NCBI RefSeq assembly: GCF_001485415.1
Contig: NZ_BCMQ01000005.1
Location: 227,931-291,930 of the forward strand
DNA length: 64,000 nucleotides
DNA from: Myroides odoratimimus
GTDB taxonomy: Bacteria > Bacteroidota > Bacteroidia > Flavobacteriales > Flavobacteriaceae
Direction: 5' to 3'
Position 1 is the first letter of the stretch; every line of letters begins with the position of its first letter. The position numbers were made by a program, and so were the translations under genes. The notes beneath the pieces are model-generated. The model saw only the letters and a program-made list of their open reading frames with translations, did no database searches and was not told the DNA's origin. Below are positions 45,662 through 54,538 of this stretch, piece after piece.

Positions 45662-47345
45662 ATTCTCCAAAGAGAACACCAGACACATTCCAATAACTAA
45701 AGCTATTACCTTCTCTTCTTCCTTGAGGTATTTTGACTTCTAAGGTATGTGTACCTTTCTTTATATCTCCTAGAGGAACCCAAATAGGTGGCGTGATAGC
45801 ACCAGGGCACCAGTTAGAACGGCTAAGATCAGATGAGGATAACCCTGTCTCAAAATTACCAGAAGCAGGATTATACTCTCTATAAGAGCCACAGTCTTGT
45901 CTCCATGGAAAGTAGTCTAACACTTTATCAGTATCTAGAGTGATTGTATTAAGTTTAGGATTAAATTCATCTCCATTCTCCCATCCGCCATGTCCTGTTG
46001 TGATATACCTTAATCTAGCATTTTTAATATCAGTAGTTGTCGTAAAGGTTATTTTTAAACCTGTAGGTGAAGCGAACATAATAGGATAGTTCTGACCTGC
46101 CATCTCCATTAGATTAGTAGTGTTAAAGATAGGCATCATCGTTGTCGTTTTATTAGCATTGCTTAGTCCGTCAGGATGGATAGTGATATCAGCACTTATT
46201 TTATGACCATCTTTATCATAATTGCCTATATATACCCCTACATACCATTCACTATTGCTTAATAAAGGTTGAAACTCAGAAATCTCTTGTCTATAATACA
46301 CCTTCTCTTGCCATTTATAATCTAGTACATCGATATGATTAAAGCCTTTGACACCAAATGGAGTGAAGAAGCGCATTAACTCTATCGGAGGAGTATAGTT
46401 TTGTGTAGCGATAACACCTTGGAATTTCTCTGACGAATCCTGATTCTGATAGATAGGGAGTACCTCTATACCTTGTTCTAAAGCATCCATAAAAGAAATT
46501 TCGTGATAGTGCGGTATCAAGAACACACTACCTGTTCTATCATAAGCATCGCCATTAGATTGTTCTGTTAAGTTGACGAATATTTGATCAGTAGGTTTTA
46601 TAGCAGGTATTTTTACTTTAGTAACGATAACTGTCCCTTTAGCGAAGCGCATTAGATTTGGCTTATTAATAATAGAGTCAGAGAAATTGATCAAGTCATC
46701 TTCGAATAGCTTAATTGTAGTGAATCTGCTTTTCCATAGTTCAGTTTTATAAGTTTTAGTATCTACCTCATGACTATCTTCTAGTTGTATATAGTCTTGT
46801 ATATTCAGTTTTAAATCTTTGTTTATTTTATTAGCTATCGTTTTGTATGTACCATTGCGATCTATCTCTAACACTACCCCTAGATTAGCTCCTAATGACA
46901 TAGGACTTCCTTTCGCTTTTAGATCGTTAGTGTACCATAAGGTGATTTTATTAGAATTAATTGTTATAGTCGCTTTATTGCATTTATAGCCTAATATTGT
47001 TTTGGTCTCTTTATGATGTGTGAAGGATTGGTTGGTGTTTGGAAGTACCATCTTTATTTTATTCTTCTTTGTTAGATGGGCTACACTGTATTGAATATTG
47101 TTTTTATAGTCGATATAAGTTTGTTCATAAGGATATTTTTCTAGCCCTATATCGAGTTGCTTTTTCTTAGCGATAAAAGCATTATCCTCATTTGCTATCA
47201 GAATTATAGGGTCTTCTACATTGATTATTTTATTGTTGGAGTAAGTATAGTATTCTATAAGCATATTTTGGTTAGGTTTTTGTGCGTATATAATACTAGA
47301 AGACAAGGTCATAGTAAGACAAGTGAGGTAGAATAATATTCTCAT
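45660..47345 (-). CDS. Secreted protein: GLPGLI-like N-terminus fused to PNGase F-like C-terminus
   Basis: A 561-residue secreted protein with signal peptide to about residue 21 (IYAQ). Residues about 25-190 look like the GLPGLI family (ILGYKCNKATITINSNKI, LWYTNDL). The rest resembles peptide-N-glycosidase F: GDAYDRTGSVFLI (about 260-272) matches the segment with catalytic Asp60 of the Elizabethkingia enzyme, and TTGHGGWENGDEFNPKLNTI the one with Glu206; NWCPGAITPPIWVPL and a Cys pair near the C-terminus also fit. PNGase F removes N-glycans from asparagine. The residue equivalent to Glu118 is not evident, so activity is uncertain. Monocistronic, ends in the bidirectional terminator. Confidence 0.75.
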   Translation of the reverse strand: MRILFYLTCLTMTLSSSIIYAQKPNQNMLIEYYTYSNNKIINVEDPIILIANEDNAFIAKKKQLDIGLEKYPYEQTYIDYKNNIQYSVAHLTKKNKIKMVLPNTNQSFTHHKETKTILGYKCNKATITINSNKITLWYTNDLKAKGSPMSLGANLGVVLEIDRNGTYKTIANKINKDLKLNIQDYIQLEDSHEVDTKTYKTELWKSRFTTIKLFEDDLINFSDSIINKPNLMRFAKGTVIVTKVKIPAIKPTDQIFVNLTEQSNGDAYDRTGSVFLIPHYHEISFMDALEQGIEVLPIYQNQDSSEKFQGVIATQNYTPPIELMRFFTPFGVKGFNHIDVLDYKWQEKVYYRQEISEFQPLLSNSEWYVGVYIGNYDKDGHKISADITIHPDGLSNANKTTTMMPIFNTTNLMEMAGQNYPIMFASPTGLKITFTTTTDIKNARLRYITTGHGGWENGDEFNPKLNTITLDTDKVLDYFPWRQDCGSYREYNPASGNFETGLSSSDLSRSNWCPGAITPPIWVPLGDIKKGTHTLEVKIPQGRREGNSFSYWNVSGVLFGE

Positions 47346-47423
47346 GATTGTAGTTAGTGTGATTATAGTTTTTTATAAAAATAGAGAAAACGAATTGAAT
47401 ATAATCAATAAGAGAATACTTTT

Positions 47424-48707
47424 ATGAAAGAAGCTTTTCTACATTATGTTTGGGCAAATCAGTTGTTCAATTCTAAAGACTTATATACAACATCTAATGA
47501 ATCTCTCAATATACTTTCTACAGGGACTTTTACAGGTCTAGATGGGCCTGACTTTTTTAATGCAAGAATATGCATTGCTGATCAGGAATGGGCGGGAAAT
47601 GTAGAGATACATATTAAGGCTTCTGACTGGTATGCACATCATCACGAGCGAGATCAACGTTATGATAGTGTGATACTACACGTAGTTTGGGAATATGATA
47701 TTCCAGTTTTTAGATTAGATGGCAGTGAGATATCTGTTTTCGTTTTGAAGAACTATGTAGATCAACAAGTATTAGAGAAATGTACTCAACTCTTTTTGCG
47801 CAAGAATCACTTAAACTGTGAAGATAGCATAGGAGCAGTTGACCCATGTATCTGGACCTTCTGGAAAGAGAAGTTGTTTCTGGAACGGTTGATAGAAAAA
47901 ACCAAACCAATGGAACAATTGCTTTTAGAAACAAATAATCATTGGGAACATGTATTCTTTTGTTTTCTAGCTAAGAGCTTTGGTTTGAACGCGAATGGCG
48001 AAGCATTCTATGATGCAGTAAGACATCTACCTATAGTGTCTATTTATAAACAATCCCAATCCTTGTTACAAATAGAAGCCCTATTGTTTGGAGTAACAGG
48101 TCTGTTAGAAGAAGAGTATGAGCTAGAGGATGACTACGTAAAAGACATAAAAAGAGAATGGATCTTCTTAAGACATAAATATACTATTTCAGTATCATCC
48201 CCATCTCCTATACGATTCTTTCAGCTTAGACCACCTAATTTTCCTACTATTAGATTAGCACAGCTGAGTAGTTGGTTATATCACCAGCAGATCCCTGTTG
48301 TAAAGATACTGACAACAACAGATTTAGATTATTTCTATCAATTATTTGATATAAAAGTGAGTTCATATTGGGAGACACATTATGTATTTAATAAAGTAAG
48401 TAAGAAACAGGCTAAGAAGCTGACTAAAGACTTTATTGATTTAGTAATTATCAATGTCATTTTACCGATGCAGATTATTTATCAGAAGTCGATATCGCAT
48501 GAAGATTACGATATTAGTGATATTATAACACTAGCCGAAAGCATAAAAGCGGAGAAGAACAGTATCGTCAGTTTATTCTCTAGTTATAATATAACAGCGA
48601 TTAATGCTGTAGATAGCCAAGCTCTAGTTCATCTAAAGAAGAAGTATTGTGATAGTAATCGATGTATAGAGTGTGCTGTAGGGAAAGAATTTCTCAAAAA
48701 AAGTTAA
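47424..48707 (+). CDS. DUF2851 family protein
   Basis: A 427-residue soluble protein with the DUF2851 pattern: EAFLHYVWANQLFN at the start, GPDFFNARICIADQEWAGNVEIH (about residues 39-61), DSVILHVVW, the mid-part SPIRFFQLRPPNFPTIRLAQL and a C-terminal Cys cluster (CDSNRCIECAVG). The acidic/His pattern of the N-terminal half (N-V-E-I-H-x-K, S-D-W) recalls a nuclease-like metal site, though the function of the family is unknown. It diverges from the PNGase-like gene and is followed by a PspC-like gene with its own promoter. Confidence 0.88.
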   Translation: MKEAFLHYVWANQLFNSKDLYTTSNESLNILSTGTFTGLDGPDFFNARICIADQEWAGNVEIHIKASDWYAHHHERDQRYDSVILHVVWEYDIPVFRLDGSEISVFVLKNYVDQQVLEKCTQLFLRKNHLNCEDSIGAVDPCIWTFWKEKLFLERLIEKTKPMEQLLLETNNHWEHVFFCFLAKSFGLNANGEAFYDAVRHLPIVSIYKQSQSLLQIEALLFGVTGLLEEEYELEDDYVKDIKREWIFLRHKYTISVSSPSPIRFFQLRPPNFPTIRLAQLSSWLYHQQIPVVKILTTTDLDYFYQLFDIKVSSYWETHYVFNKVSKKQAKKLTKDFIDLVIINVILPMQIIYQKSISHEDYDISDIITLAESIKAEKNSIVSLFSSYNITAINAVDSQALVHLKKKYCDSNRCIECAVGKEFLKKS

Positions 48708-48746
48708 TCATACACCATAGTTCACTTCGCTGTGATGGATATTGTT

Positions 48747-48754
48747 TATCTTTG
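48747..48754 (+). promoter_or_regulatory. -7 promoter element of the PspC-like gene
   Basis: TATCTTTG matches TAnnTTTG, 22 bases before the ATG at 48776. Confidence 0.72.
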
Positions 48755-48775
48755 TCTAGTTAATATGATATAGGT

Positions 48776-48997
48776 ATGGTTACTAGTTTAAGACACTATT
48801 TCGAGAAAAGAGGATTCAGAGTATCTAGCCGTCTAGGGGATAGATTAGGGATGCGCGCTACTAGTGTGCGTCTGTTCTTTATCTATTTATCATTCTTTAC
48901 CTTAGGACTAGCTTTTGCTTTATATCTTACTTTAGCTTTTTTAGCTCGTATTAAAGACTTAATCTATACAAAGAGAACATCAGTGTTCGACCTATAA
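48776..48997 (+). CDS. PspC-like small membrane protein
   Basis: A 73-residue protein with an N-terminal charged segment, VSSRLGDRLGMRATSVRLFFIY (helix near residues 17-40) and one or two membrane helices up to about residue 62. The pattern is the PspC family seen in Bacteroidota, in which a short amphipathic domain is linked to a membrane helix. In enterobacteria PspC helps sense envelope stress and control PspA; no pspA gene lies here. The ComEA-like gene follows after 63 bases. Confidence 0.75.
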   Translation: MVTSLRHYFEKRGFRVSSRLGDRLGMRATSVRLFFIYLSFFTLGLAFALYLTLAFLARIKDLIYTKRTSVFDL

Positions 48998-49060
48998 ATC
49001 TCTTTGAATACTGTATGTGAGTTAGATAGTAATCTTGTAATTTTCCTGTAAAAAGAGGAG

Positions 49061-49957
49061 ATGTTATCTAACTACAGAAAAAGATTTTACTACTACACGA
49101 AGTCACAGAAGCGAGGCCTTTTCTTTTTAGTGCTCCTTGTGATTGCCATTCAGCTTTATATCTATTATCCTAGGTCATCCGATCTGCAAATAGTTGAGCA
49201 GTATTCCACTCTTTTTAACGATGAGTATCAGAAGCAGATTAGTCTATTAGATAGTATTAATACTATTGCCATAGCTAAGCGAGATACGATCTATCCTTTT
49301 AACCCCAACTTTATTACAGATTATCGAGGCTTTGTTTTAGGAATGTCTACAGCGGAGATAGATCGGTTATTATTATTCCGAAAGGAGAATAGGTATGTCA
49401 ATTCTGCTAAAGAATTTCAACAAGTTACTCAAGTATCAGACGAATGGTTGAAAACCTATAGTACTTATTTTAAGTTCCCAGATTGGGTGAATAACCCTAA
49501 GGTTAAACGAGAATATGTTGAGTATAGTAAGCCTAAAGTAGATGTCCCTATAGTAGCAATATGTATAAATAGTGCAACTTTAGAAGACTTACAGAAAGTC
49601 AGAGGAATAGGCCCGTATTATGCCGATAAGATTATGAAAGAAAGGGAGAAGTACGGTGGTTTTGTGTCCATACAGCAGTTAAAGTTTGTGTATGGGCTTT
49701 CTGAAGAAGTTGTAAATGAATTATATAGACATTTTAAAGTGATGAATGCACCAACTGTTACAACTTTAAATATCAATGAAGCCTCTATAAATCAATTGAA
49801 AGAATTACCCTATATGAATTATTATATCGCAAGAGAAGTAGTTAAGCACAGGAGTATGAATGGAGATTTTGTTAATAAAGAAGGATTACTACAAATTGAG
49901 AAATTCCCTATTGACAAAATTGATATAATTAGTTTATATTTGAGATTTACGAATTAA
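49061..49957 (+). CDS. ComEA-like helix-hairpin-helix protein
   Basis: A 298-residue membrane-anchored protein: one N-terminal helix (about residues 19-36) and then several helix-hairpin-helix repeats. The clear copies are INSATLEDLQKVRGIGPYYADKI with GGFVSIQQLKFVYG (about 168-210) and INEASINQLKELPYMNYYIAREVV with GDFVNKEGLLQIEK (about 234-285); a weaker one is at 87-140 (DYRGFVLGMSTAEIDRLLLF). HhH repeats bind DNA without sequence preference; ComEA binds incoming DNA during competence. With three repeats and a size of 298 residues it is the Bacteroidota form. Confidence 0.85.
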   Translation: MLSNYRKRFYYYTKSQKRGLFFLVLLVIAIQLYIYYPRSSDLQIVEQYSTLFNDEYQKQISLLDSINTIAIAKRDTIYPFNPNFITDYRGFVLGMSTAEIDRLLLFRKENRYVNSAKEFQQVTQVSDEWLKTYSTYFKFPDWVNNPKVKREYVEYSKPKVDVPIVAICINSATLEDLQKVRGIGPYYADKIMKEREKYGGFVSIQQLKFVYGLSEEVVNELYRHFKVMNAPTVTTLNINEASINQLKELPYMNYYIAREVVKHRSMNGDFVNKEGLLQIEKFPIDKIDIISLYLRFTN

Positions 49958-49968
49958 AACTATCAACC

Positions 49969-51111
49969 ATGAATTTTGAATACAATGAAACTCAAGCAAT
50001 GATTGCTCAATCTATAAGAGACTTTGCAGAACAACATATTCGCCCACATATTATGGAATGGGACGAAGCTCAAATCTTTCCTGTAGATTTATTTAAAAAA
50101 CTAGGAGAGATGGGATATATGGGAGTTTTAGTTCCTGAAGAGTACGGAGGATCTGGACTAGGTTACCACGAATATATCACTATCGTAGAAGAAATTTCTA
50201 AAGTTGACTCATCTATTGGTTTATCAGTAGCAGCACATAACTCATTATGTACTAATCATATTTTATCATTTGCGAATGAAGAACAAAAGAAAAGATGGTT
50301 ACCTAAGCTAGCGACAGCAGAGTGGATCGGTGCATGGGGATTGACAGAGCACAACACTGGATCTGATGCAGGAGGTATGAGTACTACAGCTGTGAAAGAT
50401 GGTGATCACTGGATCTTAAATGGAGCGAAGAACTTTATCACTCACGCTATCTCTGGTAACGTTGCAGTTGTTATCGTTCGTACAGGAGAGAAAGGTGATT
50501 CTCACGGGATGACAGCTTTCGTAGTAGAGAAGGGTACACCTGGATTCTCTAGTGGTAAGAAAGAAAATAAATTAGGAATGCGTGCATCTGAGACTGCAGA
50601 ACTTATCTTTGATAACTGTCGTGTACCTGATGCTAACCGTTTAGGAGAAGTAGGAGAAGGGTTCATTCAAGCGATGAAAGTATTAGATGGAGGGCGTATC
50701 TCTATTGGTGCATTATCATTAGGTATTGCTAAAGGAGCTTATGAAGCGGCATTAAAATACTCAAAAGAGAGAGTTCAATTCGGAAAACCAATTAGCCAAT
50801 TCCAAGCTATCGGTTTTAAATTAGCTGATATGGCTACTGAGATTGAGTGTTCTGAGTTATTATTACACAAAGCAGCTTTCTTAAAAAACAATAACAAACC
50901 GATGACTAAGATCGGAGCTATGGCGAAGATGTATGCGTCTGAAGTATGTGTGAAAGTATCTACAGAAGCGATCCAAATCCATGGAGGATATGGATATACT
51001 AAGGACTTCCCAGTAGAGAAGTTCTTCCGTGATTCGAAGTTGTGTACTATCGGAGAAGGAACTACAGAGATTCAAAAATTAGTTATCTCTCGTAACATTT
51101 TAAAAGACTAA
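49969..51111 (+). CDS. Acyl-CoA dehydrogenase
   Basis: A 380-residue flavoenzyme of the short/medium-chain class, oxidising acyl-CoA to enoyl-CoA and passing electrons to ETF. Motifs include the FAD-binding WIGAWGLTEHNTGSDAGG (about residues 123-140), the segment GGRISIGALSLGIAKGAYEAAL, the QFGKPISQFQAI region and the catalytic Glu in CTIGEGTTEIQKLVISRNIL at the C-terminus (about residue 364). All features are intact. It sits 11 bases after the ComEA-like gene and is probably read with it, although no functional link is apparent. Confidence 0.96.
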   Translation: MNFEYNETQAMIAQSIRDFAEQHIRPHIMEWDEAQIFPVDLFKKLGEMGYMGVLVPEEYGGSGLGYHEYITIVEEISKVDSSIGLSVAAHNSLCTNHILSFANEEQKKRWLPKLATAEWIGAWGLTEHNTGSDAGGMSTTAVKDGDHWILNGAKNFITHAISGNVAVVIVRTGEKGDSHGMTAFVVEKGTPGFSSGKKENKLGMRASETAELIFDNCRVPDANRLGEVGEGFIQAMKVLDGGRISIGALSLGIAKGAYEAALKYSKERVQFGKPISQFQAIGFKLADMATEIECSELLLHKAAFLKNNNKPMTKIGAMAKMYASEVCVKVSTEAIQIHGGYGYTKDFPVEKFFRDSKLCTIGEGTTEIQKLVISRNILKD

Positions 51112-51132
51112 TCAGATTAGGCGATATATAAG

Positions 51133-51161
51133 AAAGGGAAGCTACTGAGCTTCCCTTTTTT
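51133..51161. terminator. Terminator shared by convergent genes, overlapping a stop codon
   Basis: AAAGGGAAGCT and AGCTTCCCTTT form a stem with a four-base loop and T-run. The convergent symporter gene ends inside this hairpin (stop at 51142), so its last codons are part of the stem. Confidence 0.87.
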
Positions 51162-52320
51162 GTTGTCGTTCATGGAATGCTGTCGCCATAAGACTTAATG
51201 CGCCATCACCCACTATATTACACGCAGTACCAAAACTGTCTTGTAGTGCGAATATGGTTAATACTAATGCTATCCCTGTATCATCGAAGCCCAGCATAGA
51301 GGTTATTAATCCTAAGGATGCCATTAGCGCTCCCCCAGGTACACCAGGTGCTCCTAGAGCGAATACGCCTAGCAAAAGCACAAAGAGAATCAATGTGCTA
51401 ACATCAGGTAAATGCCCATAAAGGACTAAGGATACTGTCATCACAAAGAAGGTCTCTGTAACCATAGCACCACATAAGTGTACGTTAGAAAAGAACGGAA
51501 TAGTGAAGTTCGTAATCTCTGGTTTCAGTACCTTGCTCTTATGTGCCGATTGTAGAGCCACACCTAAGCTAGCCGCTGAAGACATCGTGCCTAATGCTGT
51601 TAGATAGGTCGGTCCATAATGTCTGAGTACTTCCCATGGGTTCTTTTTAGCGTACAGACCTGCGATCGTGTATAAGATGGCGATCCATACGATATGAGCT
51701 AAGATCACGATGATAATCACGATTAAGAATATAGGTAATTGGGACTGTATGCTACCTACATAACTAAGCAAAGCAAAATTACATGCAATGTATAGAGGTA
51801 ATAAAGGAACTAGTACTCTATTGACTAATAATAACACGATCTCTTTAAAATGATCGAAGGCGATTTCTAGTGGTTTAGACTGCGTCCATAGAATACCTAA
51901 ACCTATCATGAGTGCAAGTACTAAGGAAGTCATCACATCGAATATAGGTGGAATGTCTAGTTTAAAAAGCATTTCAGGTAATGCTCTTCCCGTAGCAGCA
52001 GTAGAGGGGATATCTAGCCAAGGTAATATAGTGTATCCTAATGAACCACTGAATAGTCCTGCTCCCACACTCGATATATAGGCTATAGCTAGGGAGAACC
52101 CTATAATAACAGAAGACTTCTGATCTAGCTTAGCGATAGACGATACGATAAATCCTAAGATGATTAAAGGAACTAAAAATAAGATTAATTGCCCTAAAAT
52201 ATGTTTCGTTGACAAGATGACTTGAAGTAGAATATCATTTAGATAAGGTCCTACTAATAGACCGATGATTACTCCTGATATTAATCTAACGATAGTATTG
52301 TTTACTAATTTCTTTAGCAT
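51142..52320 (-). CDS. Dicarboxylate/amino acid:cation symporter (tandem copy 2)
   Basis: A 392-residue DAACS-family (SLC1-like) secondary transporter with about eight membrane helices and re-entrant hairpins. The ATG at 52320 is chosen because it aligns with the start of the neighbouring paralogue (LVNNTIVRLISGVIIGLLVG against FSNTIVKLLLGVIVGLVIG); a longer frame from 52380 would run through a terminator. The substrate region includes GTMSSAASLGVALQSAHKS (serine-rich re-entrant loop), LGAPGVPGG and FGTACNIVGDGALSLM (the NMDGT-equivalent site reads NIVGD). It imports dicarboxylates or amino acids with Na+ or H+. Confidence 0.92.
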   Translation of the reverse strand: MLKKLVNNTIVRLISGVIIGLLVGPYLNDILLQVILSTKHILGQLILFLVPLIILGFIVSSIAKLDQKSSVIIGFSLAIAYISSVGAGLFSGSLGYTILPWLDIPSTAATGRALPEMLFKLDIPPIFDVMTSLVLALMIGLGILWTQSKPLEIAFDHFKEIVLLLVNRVLVPLLPLYIACNFALLSYVGSIQSQLPIFLIVIIIVILAHIVWIAILYTIAGLYAKKNPWEVLRHYGPTYLTALGTMSSAASLGVALQSAHKSKVLKPEITNFTIPFFSNVHLCGAMVTETFFVMTVSLVLYGHLPDVSTLILFVLLLGVFALGAPGVPGGALMASLGLITSMLGFDDTGIALVLTIFALQDSFGTACNIVGDGALSLMATAFHERQQKREAQ

Positions 52321-52333
52321 AGCGTAGAAGGTA

Positions 52334-52361
52334 TAAAAAAGGGAAAGCACAGGCCCTCCCT
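52334..52361 (-). terminator. Hairpin between the tandem symporter genes
   Basis: AGGGA/TCCCT and inner GC/GC form an imperfect stem; the minus-strand side is followed by T residues. It may terminate most transcription after the first symporter gene. Confidence 0.6.
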
Positions 52362-52369
52362 CATTATCT

Positions 52370-53524
52370 TTATTTATCACTGTATTTTGTTACCATAAGG
52401 CTAAGTGCTCCATCTCCTGTAATATTACATGCAGTACCGAAGCTATCTTGTAATGCAAATATCGTTAAGGTTAATGCAATACCAGCATCGTCAAAACCTA
52501 GTACGGAAGCGATGATACCTAATGAGGCCATTACAGTACCGCCAGGTACACCAGGTGCTCCGATAGCGAAAATACCTAGTAGTAGTACGAATAAGATCAT
52601 CGTACCCAGCGTAGGTAATGTACCATATAACACTTGAGATACAGTCATCACGAAGAATACTTCTGTCAATACTGATCCACATAAGTGTATATTAGAGAAG
52701 AACGGAATAGTGAAGTTCGTGATCTCAGGTTTTAGCACTTTACTTTTGTGTGCAGACTGTAGTGCTACACCTAGAGAAGCCGCTGAAGACATCGTCCCTA
52801 CTGCTGTTAGGTAAGCAGGAGGATAGTGTTTAATAACTTCCCATGGATTCTTACCAGAGTATATCCCTGCTATCGTATATAACACACCTAACCAAATGAA
52901 GTGTGCCACTATCACGATAAGAATCACAGTTAAGAACACAGGTAGCTGTGACTGTATAGACCCTTCATAACTAAGTAATGCAAAGTTTGCCATAATATAG
53001 AATGGCAATACAGGTACTAATACTCTATTCACTAATAATAGTACGATACCTTTAAAAGAATCAAATGCACGCTCTAGTGGTTTAGACTCTGTCCATAGAA
53101 TACCGATACCAATCATTAAGGCAAGTGTCAGAGAAGTCATTACTCCAAAAACTGGCGGTATATCTAGCTTAAACAACATCGCAGGAAGCTCCTTAAGAGT
53201 CTCCACATTGTTCTCTATCTGTAAGTGAGGGATAATGTTAAACCCTAGTGTACTACTAAAGAACCCTGCTCCGATACTAGATAAGTAAGCAATAATAATA
53301 GAGAAACCGATTATACCAGTCTGTCCCTTGTCTAGTTTAGCGATAGAAGATACTACGAATCCTAGAATGATCAGCGGTACTAAGAACAGAATGATCTGAC
53401 CTAGTATATGTCTCGTTGATAAGATGATTTGTAGTAAGCTGTCTGTAAGATATGGTCCTATGACTAGACCAACTATCACCCCTAGTAAAAGTTTTACTAT
53501 TGTATTACTAAAGAATTTCTTCAT
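52370..53524 (-). CDS. Dicarboxylate/amino acid:cation symporter (tandem copy 1)
   Basis: A 384-residue DAACS-family transporter, very similar to the next gene along almost its whole length (for example LFLVPLIILGFVVSSIAKLD, LTAVGTMSSAASLGVALQSA, NITGDGALSLM). The two probably arose by tandem duplication. The least similar part is the loop after the third helix (about residues 85-115), which could alter substrate choice or regulation. The gene has a good -7 element 46 bases upstream of its start; the second copy lies 49 bases downstream beyond a weak terminator. Confidence 0.93.
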   Translation of the reverse strand: MKKFFSNTIVKLLLGVIVGLVIGPYLTDSLLQIILSTRHILGQIILFLVPLIILGFVVSSIAKLDKGQTGIIGFSIIIAYLSSIGAGFFSSTLGFNIIPHLQIENNVETLKELPAMLFKLDIPPVFGVMTSLTLALMIGIGILWTESKPLERAFDSFKGIVLLLVNRVLVPVLPFYIMANFALLSYEGSIQSQLPVFLTVILIVIVAHFIWLGVLYTIAGIYSGKNPWEVIKHYPPAYLTAVGTMSSAASLGVALQSAHKSKVLKPEITNFTIPFFSNIHLCGSVLTEVFFVMTVSQVLYGTLPTLGTMILFVLLLGIFAIGAPGVPGGTVMASLGIIASVLGFDDAGIALTLTIFALQDSFGTACNITGDGALSLMVTKYSDK

Positions 53525-53569
53525 GTTCTGATACCTGTATTTTTGATTAAAGTACTAAATTATTCAAAG

Positions 53570-53577
53570 CAAAGATA
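53570..53577 (-). promoter_or_regulatory. -7 promoter element of the symporter pair
   Basis: Minus strand TATCTTTG matches TAnnTTTG, 45 bases before the start at 53524. Confidence 0.7.
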
Positions 53578-53991
53578 TTTATAAACCTTGTTTTTTATTA
53601 GTCATTTTCAGAATATACCATATATATGGTAGTCGAGGTAGGGAGGTATAATATAGGATGTTAGTAATGATATGTTTTTGTTGATATAGTTTGGTTCGGA
53701 GACAGATTTAGTGTCGTTCGGAAAAGGGGTCTTTATCCTAGTAAAAACCGAGGTTTTTCCGAACAACTTCCGAACAATGTGCTTAGTAAAGCGTAACCAA
53801 TTTCTTGTAAGCCTTGTCAATAAAGAGTTGATAAGGATTATCGTTTTCTCATAAATATCTATTTTAACCAAATCAGATCATTTTCTCCAAAGTAGGTCAA
53901 CTCTAAAATGAATAGGGTGTTTATAAGGAGTTTATGAATTGTTACTTCATTAAATATTCGTAATATTAACCTATTGGAAATATGAATAGGC
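53578..53991. other. Divergent intergenic region holding element C
   Basis: About 410 bases between the symporter promoter and the GNAT gene. Apart from the iterated element at 53694-53775 I see only AT-rich sequence. An open frame of 87 codons on the minus strand runs through the repeat and shows no protein-like features. No clear promoter match precedes the GNAT gene. Confidence 0.6.
53694..53775 (+). repeat. 11-bp spaced inverted word element (element C)
   Basis: GTTCGGA occurs at 53694 and 53716 (22 bp, two turns of 11, apart). The complementary word TCCGAAC occurs at 53758 and 53769 (11 bp apart). GTTCGGAAAA (53716-53725) is the exact complement of TTTTCCGAAC (53755-53764). The architecture matches the elements at 6376 and 22501 but with a third, unrelated word. 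Confidence 0.8.
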
Positions 53992-54492
53992 ATGAAGAGC
54001 GTTTTAGAAACAGATCGATTAGCATTAAGAGAATTAACTACTGCAGATGCAGCGCACTTTTATCAACTAAACCTTAATCCTAATGTGATGCGCTATACAG
54101 GAGATGATGCTTTTGACAGTGTGGATGATGCGCATACTTTCTTAGCTAATTATAGCGATTATGAGAGAAACGGATATGGACGATGGGCAGTTATTCGTAA
54201 GGAAGACAATGCGTTCTTAGGATGGTGTGGGCTGAAGTACAATGCTGATATAGATAAGACAGATATAGGCTTTCGCTTCTATGAGGAGCATTGGAATATG
54301 GGGTATGCTACCGAGAGCGCAAAGGCGTGTTTAGAATATGGATTTACAACCTTAGGGCTACACTGTATTATTGGTAGAGCGATGAAAGAGAATATCGCAT
54401 CGATTAAAGTATTAGAGAAAATAGAACTAGTCTATGAGAATGATTTTGACTTCGATGAGCATATAGGCGTGTTGTATGTAATAGCACAGTAG
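53992..54492 (+). CDS. GNAT family N-acetyltransferase
   Basis: A 166-residue acetyltransferase of the RimJ/RimL-like Acetyltransf_3 group, acting with acetyl-CoA on an amine. It starts ETDRLALRELTTADAAHFYQLNLNP, has YGRWAVIRKEDNAFLGWCGLKYN in the middle and the acetyl-CoA binding stretch YEEHWNMGYATESAKACLEYGF followed by IIGRAMKENIASIKVLEKI. The substrate is unknown. The 3' end of this gene reappears, decayed, at 55384-55448 on the other side of two membrane-protein genes. Confidence 0.92.
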   Translation: MKSVLETDRLALRELTTADAAHFYQLNLNPNVMRYTGDDAFDSVDDAHTFLANYSDYERNGYGRWAVIRKEDNAFLGWCGLKYNADIDKTDIGFRFYEEHWNMGYATESAKACLEYGFTTLGLHCIIGRAMKENIASIKVLEKIELVYENDFDFDEHIGVLYVIAQ

Positions 54493-54538
54493 AGGCGGCA
54501 ATACTTTTTGACTAAATAGTATAAAAAATAGAACTGAA

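Noticed and set aside
53608..53871. Minus-strand 87-codon frame upstream of the symporters
   Set aside because: It is laid over the GTTCGGA/TCCGAAC element; low protein-likeness and no start context.
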